DNA of 64,000 nt. Origin: Galerina marginata (taxonomy: Eukaryota > Basidiomycota > Agaricomycetes > Agaricales > Galerinaceae). This document shows, one piece after another, positions 1 to 11,874 of the stretch (within the stretch, counting starts at the first letter, position 1; each line of letters opens with the position of its first letter). Both the position numbers and the translations under genes were made by a program. The stretch spans positions 248,001 through 312,000 of the forward strand of contig JAECYW010000014.1 of assembly GCA_023014335.1 (NCBI GenBank). Direction: 5' to 3'. The notes under the pieces were generated by a model that was not told the DNA's origin, did not search any database, and saw only the letters and a program-made list of their open reading frames with translations.

Positions 1-428
1 TCAGCCCACAGCAAACCACGCCCAAACTGCTAAAATCAGCAAACGGATCACAGAAGGAACCAGAAACATGTTATATTTACCAGATTCTTGATAAAGGTCC
101 TGGAAAGTTTGGTCTGAACATAACCAAAGGTTTCCTTGGAGTAGAAGTGGGCACTGGCTCTGGGATCGCAGATAACGATGCGCTTCGACCCAAAACCTCC
201 AGGAACACGAAATGCGGGCCCATACAGTGACGTCCACCGCTCATAGACAGCACCAGAGTCCTCAGACTCGTTTATCAAACGATATACACCAAAGAGCCAG
301 CTTGGGTTGGCTGGCCCTTTCAACTTGGTGGTCCTGTCATTTCTGAATCTTCTGACTTTGTTTAGACCGAAGATGAGCAAGGCGGCGAGGATCAAAGGAA
401 TGGCGATATCAGGGTAGAATTGAGACAT
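1..428 (-). CDS. Cytochrome P450, N-terminal part (cut by window edge)
   Basis: A membrane-anchored haem monooxygenase of the type that oxidises lipophilic substrates at the ER surface; its substrate cannot be told. Exon 1 runs 428 to 81 and begins with a hydrophobic anchor (about residues 7-22). A proline-rich hinge (KLKGPANPSW) and the usual N-terminal P450 region follow (SLYGPAF, IVICDPRASAHF, SKETFGYVQT). The frame leaves coding sense after TFIKNL. A 54-nt intron (80-27, GTAAAT to GCAG) joins it to exon 2 at 26-1, which reads FGRGLLWAE, the conserved B/C-helix entry of fungal P450s. The haem-binding cysteine and ExxR lie outside the window. It is transcribed away from the TCF25 gene. Confidence 0.9.
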
Positions 429-984
429 GGGAGGCTAGGAAGGCTTAACCGCAGCTTGGATGATATATATATATATAACCAAATTTCCCCACCTAATCGT
501 TGACACCATGTCGACCATATGATCGAGTACCGGCGCCCTTCACAATCTGAACAATCCCATACCCATGAACCGTGCAGGCGTGTCTAAGTTGCCGGTAATG
601 AAACTTTGTGTGCGGGATGCCAGATTACCCAAGAGCGACTTGATTGGAATAGATCCAAAATTTCTAACTTTAAGGCAATCAAAGGACCCCTGGTTGAAGT
701 GTCTTTCAATTGTTCAGGTGATTCAGGTTTGTCCACAAAGAATTGAGAGGCGCCAAAATTACGACGAAACGGCGATAAATGAAGGAACGTGGAAGAAATC
801 AACTCGTATGTCATTACCTTTAGGTCAATCGGGCCGCGATAAACCGCCGTGATCGAGGGTCACGTGAAGAAACTCCCTTGATCAATGACTCGGACATGTT
901 GACTCCGTATCTTTCATCTTATCATCCAGCAACTAGAACTGTTGTGTTCATTTTCCGCAGAGAGCGTGGCGTAATTTATATACA
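429..984. other. Divergent intergenic region, P450 / TCF25
   Basis: No gene is supported here. The short open frames at 565-852 and 584-814 have no recognisable content. An alternating TA run at about 463-477 lies 35-50 bp before the P450 start codon and could act as its TATA element, though it is close to the ATG. Confidence 0.5.
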
Positions 985-3857
985 ATGCCACCGCGCTTAA
1001 ATAAACGACAGCAAAGAGAACTGGAGGAGCTGGAGGCTTTGAAGTCGTCAAAGCCTTCGGAATCTGTCGACAATCCAAGCGACGAGGAGGATGATCGAGG
1101 TTCTTCGGAGCGTCGTGCAGGCGCCTTTATGAACGTAAGACGTTATCTGATCTGTTTGCCGACAAATTTCGATTAAATTCAGAGAGGTGCAGTTTTTGGC
1201 GCCGGAAGACAGCGAAGAGGAGGATGAAGAGGAGAAACCAACGAAATCGCGCAAAGTAAGCCTGGAATTACTTTCAAAAGTCCTTGAAGCTAATATACCC
1301 CAGCCAAAGAAAAAGAAGAAGAAAGTAACAGAAATCGCAGCTGCTATCGCATCTCCACCTGCGAAAGAGTCGGTCAAGACGGCGAAAGCCAGCACTCCAG
1401 CTCCGCCTCCTCGAAACGAGAAAAAGGCCCAGAAGAAAGCAAGAGCAAAAGAGAAGAAAGCAGCTAACGATGAATTAGATCAGGCTCTAGCAGAGCTTTC
1501 AATGCAGTAAGTGTTATGTTCCTCACTCATTCCTCACTAATAAACCTCCAGATACCCTTCGTCTCAAAAAATCTCGCAAGCGGAGTCCGGGAAGCACTCC
1601 CTCGCGGATCTGCTATCGGTGTCACTGCAGCATCTGGACGGGGAAGCGGAGATGCGTCGATTCTTCGGATCCAGGGTCGTGCAAGCGAACAGAGCGGAAC
1701 AATCTTCGAGTCGGAGGAAAGCACCTGCAGTCAAATCGAACCTCACACGACCTCAACCGACATGGTGGGCAGCGAAAGGTCGTGAAGGACTGTCTCTTCG
1801 CGCTCTTGGTGATGAAGAGACTGGCGAGAAGCTGAAACGACAGGGATGGACACCGATGCAAGAAAAGTGGTGGACTGTGGAGTATAGCAAGAAATACAAG
1901 AGCATGACGAAGGCGTTTATGGATACGGTGCTTTCTGGAGGTGCGTCTGCATGCCTGGGCGATCGTTTACTGCCTAACTCTTCCCGAGATAGACCCTCAA
2001 GGATTCTGGGATCTTCTGGGCACGCTGCCGTGGCATGCAGACACGTTACTCCAGGTCTCAGAAGTGTACAGACATCGAGAAGAGCATGCGCAGGCCATCG
2101 ATTTCATTGATCGAGCACTGTTCACGTATGAACGTGCTTTCATCGGTGCTTTCACGTTCACAACGGGCCTCAACCGACTGGATTTTGATCACGTCGAGAA
2201 CAGGCCATTCTTTCTTGCTCTTCATCGTCAAATCACGTAAGATTTTGTATTTTTCCCCCCCTTTCTTATCTGATGTGTATGTTAGTGACCTTCAACGGCG
2301 GGGATGCGTCCGCACATCGTTCGAGTTTGCTAGGTTGATGTACTCGCTTGACCCTTGGAATGACCCTCATGGATCACTTCTCCACCTCGATTTCCTGGCG
2401 ATCAAGGCTGGAATGTACCAGTGGCTCCTCGACGTCTATGAAGTTTTTGCTGAGCGACAAGCAAAAGATGGACAAACGAACAACCGACTAAATCCTTCAC
2501 TTCTACCTGGCTGGGCGTATGCCAGAGCTCTGGCACTGAGAATCTCCGAGGAGGCGAGTAAAGACAAGGTAATGTCTTCAACCCCGTTTATTGCTAGAGC
2601 TGACGACGGTCGTGATTGTAGGATCACTCTGCGAGCACATCAGCGCTGAAAGAAGCAGCGCGCGATTTCCCATCTATCATCCCACTCCTCGCTGATAAAT
2701 TGGATGTCTCTCTGCCCGCGGGCATCCGTGCCCATCGTGATTTTAGGATTCTGACAGATGCATCGTACGTCGTCGCATTGATCATGATCACGTCGTACTG
2801 TATTCATTGCATCTGTGAACAGTTCATTGACTGCCCCTGTTGGGATTCTCCATATACTTTCGCATCTATACGTTCAACGCTCTTCACCCGTTTGGAAAGA
2901 ACATTCCGCATGGTTCGCCTCTACAATTACGGAAGAATTCGCTGCACTTCCTATATCACTGCCTACAACTGAAAGGAGAAAGTCCTTCCTCGCTCAATAC
3001 GAAAACCCAAATGTCCAGTTTTCGGTCTATCGTCATATCATGGTGCTCGAGACATCATACCGCCGCCTCTTTTCGTTCATCCCGCGACAAGTGCTAGAAG
3101 CGAAATCTCTGTCCTGTGACCTACTTCCACCTCCTACATCATTGAATCAGTACGACCGCGAGTTCTTCCAGAGTGTCGAAGACATCTATTCGTCTAGGCT
3201 GCGAACTCGTCGTCAACGCGCCAATGACGAGCGGAGGTTGGCACAGCTCATTCCGGATGCTGCTTTCCGCCAACAATTACAGGTGCCTTCTATTTCCATC
3301 TTATTTGAATGAATATCATAGCTAATTTGACTACTTTATCAGGCATTCTTCGATGCCCATCCTCATTTCGCAGAACGTTTCCCTGGCGGTATCATGCAAT
3401 TCGCACAGATGGCTGGTCAGCTACCACCTGACGTCCTTGAGGATCTGATGCTTGTCGAAGCAGTCAATGCTCCTGCCAACGCTCCTGCCGGTGGTATGCC
3501 CGGTGGCTTTGGGGATGGGCCCTTTGGCGAAGAAGCTCCAGCGCCTGGCAATGTGGATGCGGCGGCACCGTTGCCCGTCCCTCCTCCTCTGGCTCAAGTT
3601 CAGGCGGAGGAAGACGACTTTTCGGAGGAAGAGGGTGATGAGGATGACGACGAAGCAGAGGAAGAAGAGGACATTTCTGTAAGATTTTCTACCTTTCAAT
3701 CTTATTTACCTGTTCTGATTTGATTTTTATCCCGCTCTTCCAGCCCATGCCCCGAGTTTTACGCAACATCCTGGGAAGGTTCTTTGGTAGAAGTGCGCCA
3801 GCTGAAGAGTCATCTTCGGAGGATGACGCACCACTAGATGACACTGGGGTAGATTGA
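985..3857 (+). CDS. RQC1: TCF25/Rqc1 family ribosome quality control factor
   Basis: Homologue of yeast Rqc1 and human TCF25 (Nulp1), which work with Ltn1 and Rqc2 on 60S subunits carrying stalled nascent chains. Nine exons: 985-1134, 1187-1506, 1552-1940, 1993-2236, 2286-2568, 2622-2764, 2823-3282, 3343-3678, 3744-3857. The acidic and lysine-rich N-terminus begins MPPRLNKRQQRELEELEAL. Diagnostic family blocks follow: MRRFFGSRVV, KWWTVEYSKKYK, FWDLLGTLPWHADTLLQVSE, LQRRGCVRTSFEF, then the HLYVQRSSPVWKE segment. The tail is rich in Asp/Glu with a short basic patch (RVLRNILGRFFGR). The first acceptor (after CAGAGAG) is chosen because it keeps frame. The third (GATAG) and fifth junctions were set the same way. 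Identity is strong; individual splice sites are less certain. Confidence 0.92.
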
Positions 3858-4566
3858 TGTTCTCCCAGATGGCGTTGTATTGAATGTTCTGTTTTCACTT
3901 TCGTTTGTTTTTTTCATCGGATTTACATTCGCGAGCATCGGCACCGCAAGATGTGGAGGTGGGTTTTGACTGCCCTTGATTGTCGCGAGACTTTGGCATT
4001 TGGAAAGTGAAAAGAAGATCGTATCGCGGGGACTTTACACCGCCCATGTGAATCTGGGTCTATCTGGGTGGAAACGTTGTATTGAGTCGGGAGAGGACTG
4101 TCTACGACCATTCTGGTGAGTTTCCTGCGCCTTCAGGAACTCTCTGCTCGCCTTCTCCGGCGAATCTTCATCAAATTCAGACCATGCGCGGCCATTCCAT
4201 CCCGAGCTGATACACGCTTCTCCATCACCCGACGGTGTGTCTACTTGGGGTTAATCATTCAGCCAAGTGCGCCATCAGCTCCTTTTCGGTCGGAGCGCGC
4301 CGCATCATCGTCGGCACTAAAGTGATAACAGTCTTGACTCGCTTGTTTGCTAGAGATTTTTCTCAGTGCGAGTCAATTACTTGCAATTGGGTCGTTCGGG
4401 TTTCACGATTTCATGTAGAAAATGATTCGCTATGACTACTGGTAAAGAGAAGATAGCCTGAGAGTCGCGCTCAAGATGTTGTTTGGAAAAGGTATAAAAG
4501 CACAGTGTTGAAGCCTTTCACATTCGTCAGTCCGCCTTCATTGACAACTCTGCAAGCTATTCAACA
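3858..4566. other. Intergenic region upstream of LysM gene
   Basis: No coding region is supported. The open frames at 3923-4111 and 4116-4435 look like chance. The 3' end of the TCF25 transcript and the promoter of the LysM gene should lie here. Confidence 0.5.
4491..4500 (+). promoter_or_regulatory. TATA box of the LysM gene
   Basis: GGTATAAAAG lies 67-76 bp before the LysM start codon, which leaves room for transcription to start near 4525. A pyrimidine-rich stretch (ctttcacattcgtc) follows it. Clear TATA boxes usually mark strongly regulated fungal genes such as those for small secreted proteins; that last point is inference. Confidence 0.5.
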
Positions 4567-5233
4567 ATGTTCCATTCCAACGTCTTCCACTCTCTCGCCG
4601 CCATCGTCTCCTTCGGTGAGTACTCTGCTGCTTATTTTTCTCTTATGCAGCTCTGGTTAATTTTTCTTCTTTCCAGCTGCTGTTCTAGTTAGCTCCCAAG
4701 CTGCTGTGCCAAACTGCGCCAGGAACTATACTGTTCAGTCTGGCGATTTTTGTGACAAAATCTCCGCAGAACAGCATGCTTCCACGTGCGTCGTTTTCTG
4801 TAGCATTGAATCACTTCATTCGTCCTTACTGACCGCTTTTACAGGTTTCAGTTGGCTACTGTTAACAGCAAAATAATTGACCCGCTCTGTGATAATTTGT
4901 TTGTTGGAGAGGTATGTACCGAAGGCCTCTAACTAACCTTGGTGTTAATATTGGAACACAGGTCCTTTGTCTCGGACTTAAGGGCCAGGACTGCAGCACT
5001 GTCCACGTCGTCCAAGCCATAGACGGCTGTGATACTATCTCTGCCCAAGCGAACATTTCTTTCGGCGACCTTCTTACCAACAACCCGAACATTAATGCGG
5101 GATGTACCAATATTTACGTCGGAGAAGTAAGAACTTTCCTTCCTGAACTGCGCCTTCATGCTCTTACATCTTATTTCCTCTGCAGGTTCTCTGCGTTGCG
5201 CCAGTCGCTAATTCCACTGCTCCGGCTGCTTGA
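4567..5233 (+). CDS. Secreted two-LysM protein (LysM effector-like)
   Basis: A small secreted protein of 145 residues that probably binds chitin or related N-acetylglucosamine polymers outside the cell. Five exons: 4567-4615, 4677-4785, 4845-4911, 4962-5126, 5186-5233. Residues 1-25 form a signal peptide. Two LysM repeats follow, about 34-80 (YTVQSGDFCDKIS ... LFVGEVLCL) and 90-133 (VVQAIDGCDTISAQ ... IYVGEVLCVA). Each ends in the typical YVGEVLC strand. About eight cysteines suggest disulphides. No enzyme domain is present, so the architecture matches fungal LysM effectors, which in pathogens hide chitin from host immunity. In a saprotroph it may serve cell-wall or bacterial interactions instead. 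Confidence 0.9.
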
Positions 5234-5891
5234 GTTGCTTGCTGCACAGTATAATATTTCTTCTTTATGGACTTGACACGATGGAGATGGAGTTCGTACA
5301 GTCTATGATGCGACAAACAAAGAGCAAACTTGTTAATAGAAGATGTACACCAGTCTAATATAGTCAGCAATTTATTGTCGTATTGAAAACAGAAAATGTG
5401 TGGCTCGGTTGAGGAGAGAAGAGACCTTGATTCGAATTGATAGAAGTCACTTGTCGGATTCTGCCGATGAAGACAAGGCAAACTATTTAAGCGCCCAAAC
5501 TTCCTGCTCAGCGCTCCAATGCTTGATGACCTAGTTCACAGATATGTCGTCCCTGGTACCACCTGTCCATGTACCCAGTCCCGCCGATCATATATCGATC
5601 ATACCTAGTCCACACCGATATCTTATCTTGACATGACTCATCCTGATCTCCTGTCATTGGGTCCGGACCGCATGCTTTTTTTAGGCAAAAATTGCTCACG
5701 ATTTCCTTCCATGCACCGTTGCCTGCCGCACCTTCTCCTCCTTGTGTGCTTTGTTCTTCCAGTGATCTTACGCTAAAGCCACACACCATCCTGCAATCGT
5801 TCGAATCAGCGGCCGTGCCTTTCAGCAGGGTCGCCAATAGGAGAGAAGCTTACTCGGAGACATATTTGTGAAAGGAAATTTCCACGGAAGA
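5234..5891. other. Intergenic region
   Basis: No gene is supported. Minus-strand frames at 5164-5481 and 5508-5837 have no recognisable motif and no good splice context. Confidence 0.45.
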
Positions 5892-8800
5892 ATGAACCCC
5901 TCGAACCCATCACTCGGACCCATCTCGTACTCCGGTCATAATGCAAACTCCTCTCCACTACCTGGACAGTATCCGTCAACTGGTCGGTACGAGACAGACA
6001 AGGTGTCAGAAGTGACAGCGCAGAATGCTCATTACCGTCGGCATCCCCAAACGTACCAACTTCCCGCCGATCCTCCAAGACCGGTATGAAAGGGATTATA
6101 TCTGCCATGAAAGACGACTCACTGAGCTTCTCCTAAATAGCGAGCTCCGTCTCTTGTCGAGCCGCCAGGACAGCATCGAACTGCTGCACAAAACCAGTAC
6201 CTCCCTCATGGACCGCCTTTGACCCAACAACCTCCTCATCGTTACCCGCAGGGAGGTCATGCTGTATGTCCACCGAATGAAAATTTCTGCGGCTCTAACA
6301 AGTCTCCTTTCATATAGTTGCAACCCGCCGGACCTTCAACAGCAACTAGCCCGAGACCGGTATGAAAGGATTTCCACTCTGTCATGAATAATACTCATTC
6401 AGCTACTCTCATCTAGCGGATACCTTCTTCTGTTGAAGCAACAAGGTTGCCTCCATCAGCCGCACAAAATCAATACGTCCCTCAGGGTTCTTCACAATTT
6501 CCTCTGACTCAATTACCACAGCGGCCGCCCCAGCAGCTGCAATCATTCCGTCCGCCTTCTAGTGACAGCCAGCGAGTAAGCAGGATGAATACAAACTTTA
6601 TAGAAGTCAGACTAATATCTCACGTTGCAGCCGCAGCCTACCCGAGCACCGTCTCCACCTCCTCTTCACTATCGCTATGATGAAGGTCATCCAACCTACC
6701 CGGTTAACTCAGCGTCAAAGAGCGGCCCTCCGCCTCAGCCTTCCCATCCAGTATATTCACCTGGACCTCCGCCTGGTAACCAACCACCCCAGCCGTCGCA
6801 GTTGTCGTCGTCAAGAGACTACCGTCGAACGAGCGGTGGCAGCACCGCACCATTACCATCGACTTCTCATAGTACTGTCTCGCCGATTGGGTCAGCCTCG
6901 GCACCAGCGCCAGCACCACCTCCACAACCAGCTAGAAACCCTTCCCATGGCCAGGTACAGCCGCCGCTGACGTCGCCGGAGCCGCTGGTGCTGGCATCGG
7001 CTGATGCTGCTCTGACGCCGCTCCGGACTGGTATCGAATCCCTGTGGAATACCACGGTGGGCAACGTCCGGGGAGCGATGGTGAAAATGCACGACGATTG
7101 CACAAAACTCTTGGCGAGTGAACGGCAGAAGAATAACTCGCTGATGCTGGGCATGGGGGAGATGGAATTGAAGCTTCAGGCTGCGCAGTCGGAGGTTCGA
7201 TCTCTGAGGAAAGAAAAAGAGGGTTTGAAAGCGGGGATGGACGTTGGAGATGTGGTAAAAGACAAGCTCAAGCACGAAGTCGAAAAGTGGAAAAGAGACA
7301 ACGAAGCGGTCAAAGGAGAGAATGAGCGCCTGAAGCGGGATAGGGAGGTTCTGAAGATCAGTCTGGACAAAGCCAGCCGTATTATTGCTGGATATAATGC
7401 CGATTTTGCGAAGCTCCGTGCGGAGAAGGAGAGACTGGAAATCGAGCATGGTGTTATGGCCAACTTCGCCAACAATGCCGCCACGAGCCAGCGAGCGGGG
7501 CAACAAGGCGACAAAGAGGTGGTGGACTCGATGACGAGCGTGTTGACCGCTGTCAGCGAGCAGGTTACGCGGCAGATGGAGGTCAAGGTGAACGCCATTT
7601 TGGACGAGATGCAAGAGCAGAAGAACCTCCGAATACAGGCGGAACAGAAGTCGGCTGAGGCTTTGAGACAGCTCGAAGAGGTATTTTTCTTGTTTTCGTG
7701 TGCTTTGTGTCGTATACTGACCTTTTTTCTTATCTGACAGGCTAAGAAACTTGCTGAACCGTCTTTCTTCTACCGTCGCCCTACTCCATGTGACCGCCCG
7801 GAATCGTCTTCTAGTACATCATCTCCTCAGTTCAGACGAACGAGTCGACCAACATTGGACCCAACCTCTCATTACTCCCGGCCATCCACCGCGGATAATC
7901 AGACCTCCCATTCAAGACAAAACTCAATGTCATCACCTCAAATTTTATCCGATGCACCAGCTCTTACTCGCCTTTCTATCTCTTCCCATTCTTCCACCAC
8001 GACACATGTCGACATGTCGACATCGCCCAGCCAGATGAAAGGGTCCTTCCAATACGAAGCCAATCAAGAAGAAGTTGACCCCACTAGTCCAGTTATACCT
8101 CGTCAGAGGTTCCAAAGCAGCCCTCTTACAGGTCCTGAAGATCGACGACAGCCGCAATTTTCCCGACCTTCGTCGCCGACTCGGAAGAGGACGCGAACGG
8201 AATATGAACAGGACCAACTGCAGCGAACGACGCCTGGTCCGTCTCAGCCCTCATCCGCGGCTCCTTCACGTCCGTCGTCTCCTCCCAGATTCAAGGTGAA
8301 GACGGAGAACTCTGATGACCACCCTTTCATCCCCGTGACGCCGGTAGATTGTCCTGATCCTGTGCCTACGCCGGTGACTGCCAGTCATTCCACCTCTACA
8401 GAAGAAGGTGAAATACGGCATACGCAGCCGAAGGTCGAGCCCACGCCAACTGACGAAAGGCAAGATTACGAAGAAGGAGAGGTCGTCGATCCTGTTGAAC
8501 CCCAGTCTGCCTCTTCGACCTTCAATCCTGGGATGAATCAGCTCCCGAAACGTCATTTTAAGCTCGGGATCAATCATATCGACCTCCTTTACAAGGACGA
8601 AACGAACTCCTTGGTTTGCAGAATGTGTTTGTGAGTGCTCTCTGTTGTCTACGAATCGGATGATGCCTGATTCTAGTCCCATTAGAACAAGGAGACAAGC
8701 GGCCTCCGCGTCTGACCGTCGCACCCGCGCCGTCGGTAATATCAATGTTGAAAGGTTCCCTAAGAGCGCCTCTTGGAGTGACCTCGTACAGCATTGTCAG

Positions 8801-8908
8801 AACGAACACCCGAAGGCCTGCCAGGAACTGGAGAAACTTAACCCGTCGCAGATCGCGGAAAAAAAGCAGAGGATGCTCTACGGTTCCACCACGACCTTCA
8901 TGCGCTAA
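5892..8908 (+). CDS. Proline-rich coiled-coil protein with C-terminal Cys/His finger (paralogue A)
   Basis: No named family is recognised. Seven exons: 5892-6083, 6141-6263, 6318-6359, 6417-6575, 6631-7680, 7741-8630, 8677-8908, giving 895 residues; the first five introns are all phase 0. The N-terminal third is rich in Pro/Gln/Ser. A long charged coiled coil (about 7080-7680) includes SEVRSLRKEKEGL and KRDNEAVKGENERLKRDREV. A Ser/Pro-rich acidic region with a nuclear-signal-like SPTRKRTRTE follows. The C-terminus has LVCRMC, then SASWSDLVQHCQNEHPKAC: a CxxC and HCx3H pair, 39 residues apart, like a zinc finger with an insert. The gene at 13322-14783 ends the same way with an intron at the same codon. 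A nuclear DNA- or protein-binding role is inference. Confidence 0.8.
6070..6575 (+). repeat. Internal duplication of exon-intron units in paralogue A
   Basis: Introns 1 (6084-6140) and 3 (6360-6416) both start gtatgaaagg, share a catgaa block and end in tag followed by a CG-starting exon. They follow matching coding ends (PRP). The exons after them share AQNQYLPHG versus AQNQYVPQG and then Gln/Pro-rich runs. This looks like a tandem duplication of an exon-intron segment, now diverged. Confidence 0.6.
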
Positions 8909-9324
8909 GTCTTGACATTGTTTTAATAGTCTTATTTCTTTTTTGTGATTCCCTTCGTTCTTATTACTATGAGCTCGCTTTTAGGATTCGTATACTGCTT
9001 TTTGATCAGACATGTATTGGCGCGTAGTTTAATTTTGTTCTCCCTCCGTTCCCCATATCATTTTCTTTGTTGCTTGAGTATAGGAACTCCATACTTATGT
9101 ATTCAACCTACTACAGGTTTCTGTATTCATATCATAAGCTGTAATTATATTCGTAGACTTTCAAATTTCAATCAGTCTGAAATCCTGAATGTGCCATCCA
9201 GTTTGCATCCAATGATCCAGTGCCATCGCTCTTTGTTCGTCAAGGTCACGTGACGGGAGTCACCTGTGCCAATTATTGAGAGTCGCGACTGTCATGGTGG
9301 CGTCTTGCTTTCTTTTTAGCCGCT
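8909..9324. other. Intergenic region
   Basis: AT-rich sequence with no supported gene, between the paralogue A stop and the Crinkler-like start. The plus frame at 8945-9253 has no recognisable content. Confidence 0.45.
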
Positions 9325-10355
9325 ATGGCACTCTCACTCAATTACTTGGTTGTCGATGACAAGCCCGACAAGATTTTCACTGTCAAGATTCCGAAGAACG
9401 GAACTGTCAGCCTGCTCAAGGACCTAATTATAAACGAAAACCTATCGTTTTTGGCTAACGTGGATGTGGAAAAAATTGACTTGTGGCACGTCTCTTTTCC
9501 TATCGACAATCTGGAAAAGGACCCGGAAAATATCAATCCTGCCAGCTATTCGAAGCTGTCGCCACCTAGCAAGGAAATAACCGCGTTTTTCACGGATGTT
9601 GATGATGATTGTCTTCATATTATAGTAAAGGTTGACCCCACACAACTTTTCTCTCTCAACTGCTTTCTTCTTGGTGATAACCCCCAGCCAACCTTTACTG
9701 TCAACATCCCGAGGATCAAATATGTTAGCCACCTCAAATTCCTAATTAAAGAGAAGCAAGCCCCATACCTCGACCATGTCGACGCGCCATCTCTCCAGGT
9801 GTGCGGGTCTCCTTTCCCATCGAAATTTTTGCGAAGGACGTGGAAAGTATTGACCTTGCTAGCTATCCGAAATTGTTAAACCACAAGAGTTTAACTACAT
9901 TTTTCACCGATGGCGAGGCCGATCGTCTTCATGTCATAGTAAAGCCTCGCATAAAGGCGCCAGGTACGTGCCGTCGATCTCCTCCTTTGGAAACAATTTA
10001 ACCCCTCTAGAAGTGATGCAGACAGCCCCAGTGCTTGATTCTACAGAGATTCTCAGGCTTAACTGCTTTTTTCTTGGTGACAACCCCGACCGCATGTTTG
10101 TTGTCAAAATCCCGAAGAACAAAAATGTCAGCATTCTCAAAGATCTAATCAAAGAGAAAAACCCACGTTCTTTGCGTAACGTCGCCGCGTCAAACCTCGA
10201 CCTGTGGCAGGCGTCCCTTCCCGTCGATCATCTTTATTTCAAGGATCCCCCAATTGCTGGACCAAAGTTGAGATCGGAAAAGTTGTTGTCGGACGTGTTC
10301 TACTCAGCGCTTGATATTTCTAGTATTCATGTTGTTGTGCATATTCCGGTCAAAG
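9325..10355 (+). repeat. Three tandem CRN header domains
   Basis: Three coding repeats of about 100 codons: 9325-9633, about 9640-9945 and about 10041-10350. Each starts with the L-N-(Y/C)-(L/F) plus GD/DD pattern, carries VKIPK-like and LKDLIKEK-like blocks, and ends in a (D)xLHIIVK-like strand. The middle copy carries the frameshift. Confidence 0.75.
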
Positions 10356-11874
10356 GTGAGTATTATTATACTGACTCTGATTCAATGTTTCTCATTAACT
10401 AGTCAAGGCGCGCCCTCTCCTACCTCTGGGTCACCGCCACACACGTTCTTAGTCCCATCTACCGACGAGTTAAGTCTGGACCGGGAGAAATTCTGCAGTC
10501 AGCGAAAGTCTGAAGCTCCATCGATTGGTGGGAATCCTCGAGCATCCCTTGACATGCAAGACACAAACGATGGTTACATAAATTGTAATCAGCCGTATGG
10601 TCTCCCAACAGCTTTGCCGCCGAGTCTGCTCCATCCCATTTTCGGGGAATACGCCGACGACGCTGAGAACCATGTGCCGACGCCAGACGACACTCAGTTC
10701 CTTCTTGCATTTGTGCAGGCCATGGCAGATATCCACACAATGGAGGATAGTCGACGAAAACAAATTTGTAACGTATTTGATGACCATAACATACCCATAA
10801 AGAGGACGATGATTGGCAGATTCCCCACCTCCGGCGATTTGTCATTCGGCGAATACAGATTTTTACTTGCTAACTTCAAGAATGAAATCGGGTCACAGTC
10901 CGCTGAGCCAGTTTTTGAAGCTACTCTCCAGTATCTCGAAGCCACACGGAACTTCGCTACTGAACATCTAAATTCCGTTCTGCCTTGCATAATTGTGCTC
11001 ATTTTCGGTTCGCAGTTTCATTTTAATATCGGCTTCGGTTTATCTCATACCATCCCCATCCAGGCCCGTACGTCGCATTTGCTGGTGCTGCGTGGACTAA
11101 TCGTCCGGTCGTACAGATGCTGTCTCCTGCCATCCCTTGTCATTATCACGACACCGATATTAAGATGGAGGGCATGCTAGTGCGCCACCTAGGAGCTCTA
11201 CGACGTGCAATTCATTCTCTAGATGCCTATTATCAAGAATATAGCGCCAATCCAACCCCGCTCCTGCGTAATCCGACACTTCCATACCCAACCACTTTTC
11301 TATCTCAGGATGGTTCGGTAAAACACTTCAAATACCTTTCCCAAATGGAGGACCGCAATCTGTTCTTTGGCAGTATGGACGACGGCACTAGAATCTGCAT
11401 CAAATTTGTTACTCGCTATGGCGAAGAGGGTCATAAATTCCTGGCTGCGAAAGGCTTTGCGCCGAGACTTCATGCTGTCGTGCGCCTCCCTGGTGGACTG
11501 TCCATGGTTGTGATGGACGATGCCAGCCAGGACTATGTCAGCTTGTTCAACTTGCTTCAGCGCAACCCGGATTTGCTCTTGGAGGAGCATCTGCGTACTC
11601 GAAACTTCCTTTCGGAGCAAATCAGACAATGCTTGCAGCAATTTCATCAGGCTGGCTTTGTGCACGGGGATATTCGTCATGCGAACATCATGGTGAAGCC
11701 ACTGGAGTGGGGTGATGGACCCTTTCTGATCGTCGATTATGATTCATGCGGTAAAATAAAACAGCCTTATATTTAAATACAATATCTGTTCGGCGGCCAG
11801 AAGGAGCTACTGGTGGGGCCGTTATTGAGGTGGAACATGACCTCGAAATGTTAGATTACATTTGGGATCCATAG
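9325..11874 (+). CDS. Crinkler-like protein: three CRN ubiquitin-like headers plus kinase-like domain; one frameshift
   Basis: Crinkler (CRN) proteins pair a ubiquitin-like header with a variable C-terminal effector domain. Exons: 9325-9963, 10011-10355, 10408-11007, 11064-11750, 11801-11874. Three header copies occur in a row: LSLNYLVVDD...FTVKIPKNGTVS, FSLNCFLLGDNP...FTVNIP and LRLNCFFLGDNP...FVVKIPKNKNVS, each with an HIIVK/HVVV-type end. After a linker comes a kinase-like fold: ICIKF (ATP lysine), HGDIRHANIM (catalytic loop) and VDYD in place of DFG. The second header loses its frame by one base near 9800; a 38-nt intron there (9799-9836) would also rejoin the frame but delete conserved residues. 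The last 50-nt intron (11751-11800) is one reading; a one-base slip in the A-run at 11753-11762 is the other. It may be a decaying gene or hold sequencing errors. Confidence 0.75.

Noticed and set aside
6892..7614. 240-codon minus frame
   Set aside because: Antisense shadow of the coiled-coil exon of paralogue A.
11751..11800. A second frameshift in the Crinkler-like gene
   Set aside because: A 50-nt GT-AG intron of normal size joins the frames to a stop at 11874, so a break is not required, although a one-base slip in the A-run remains possible.
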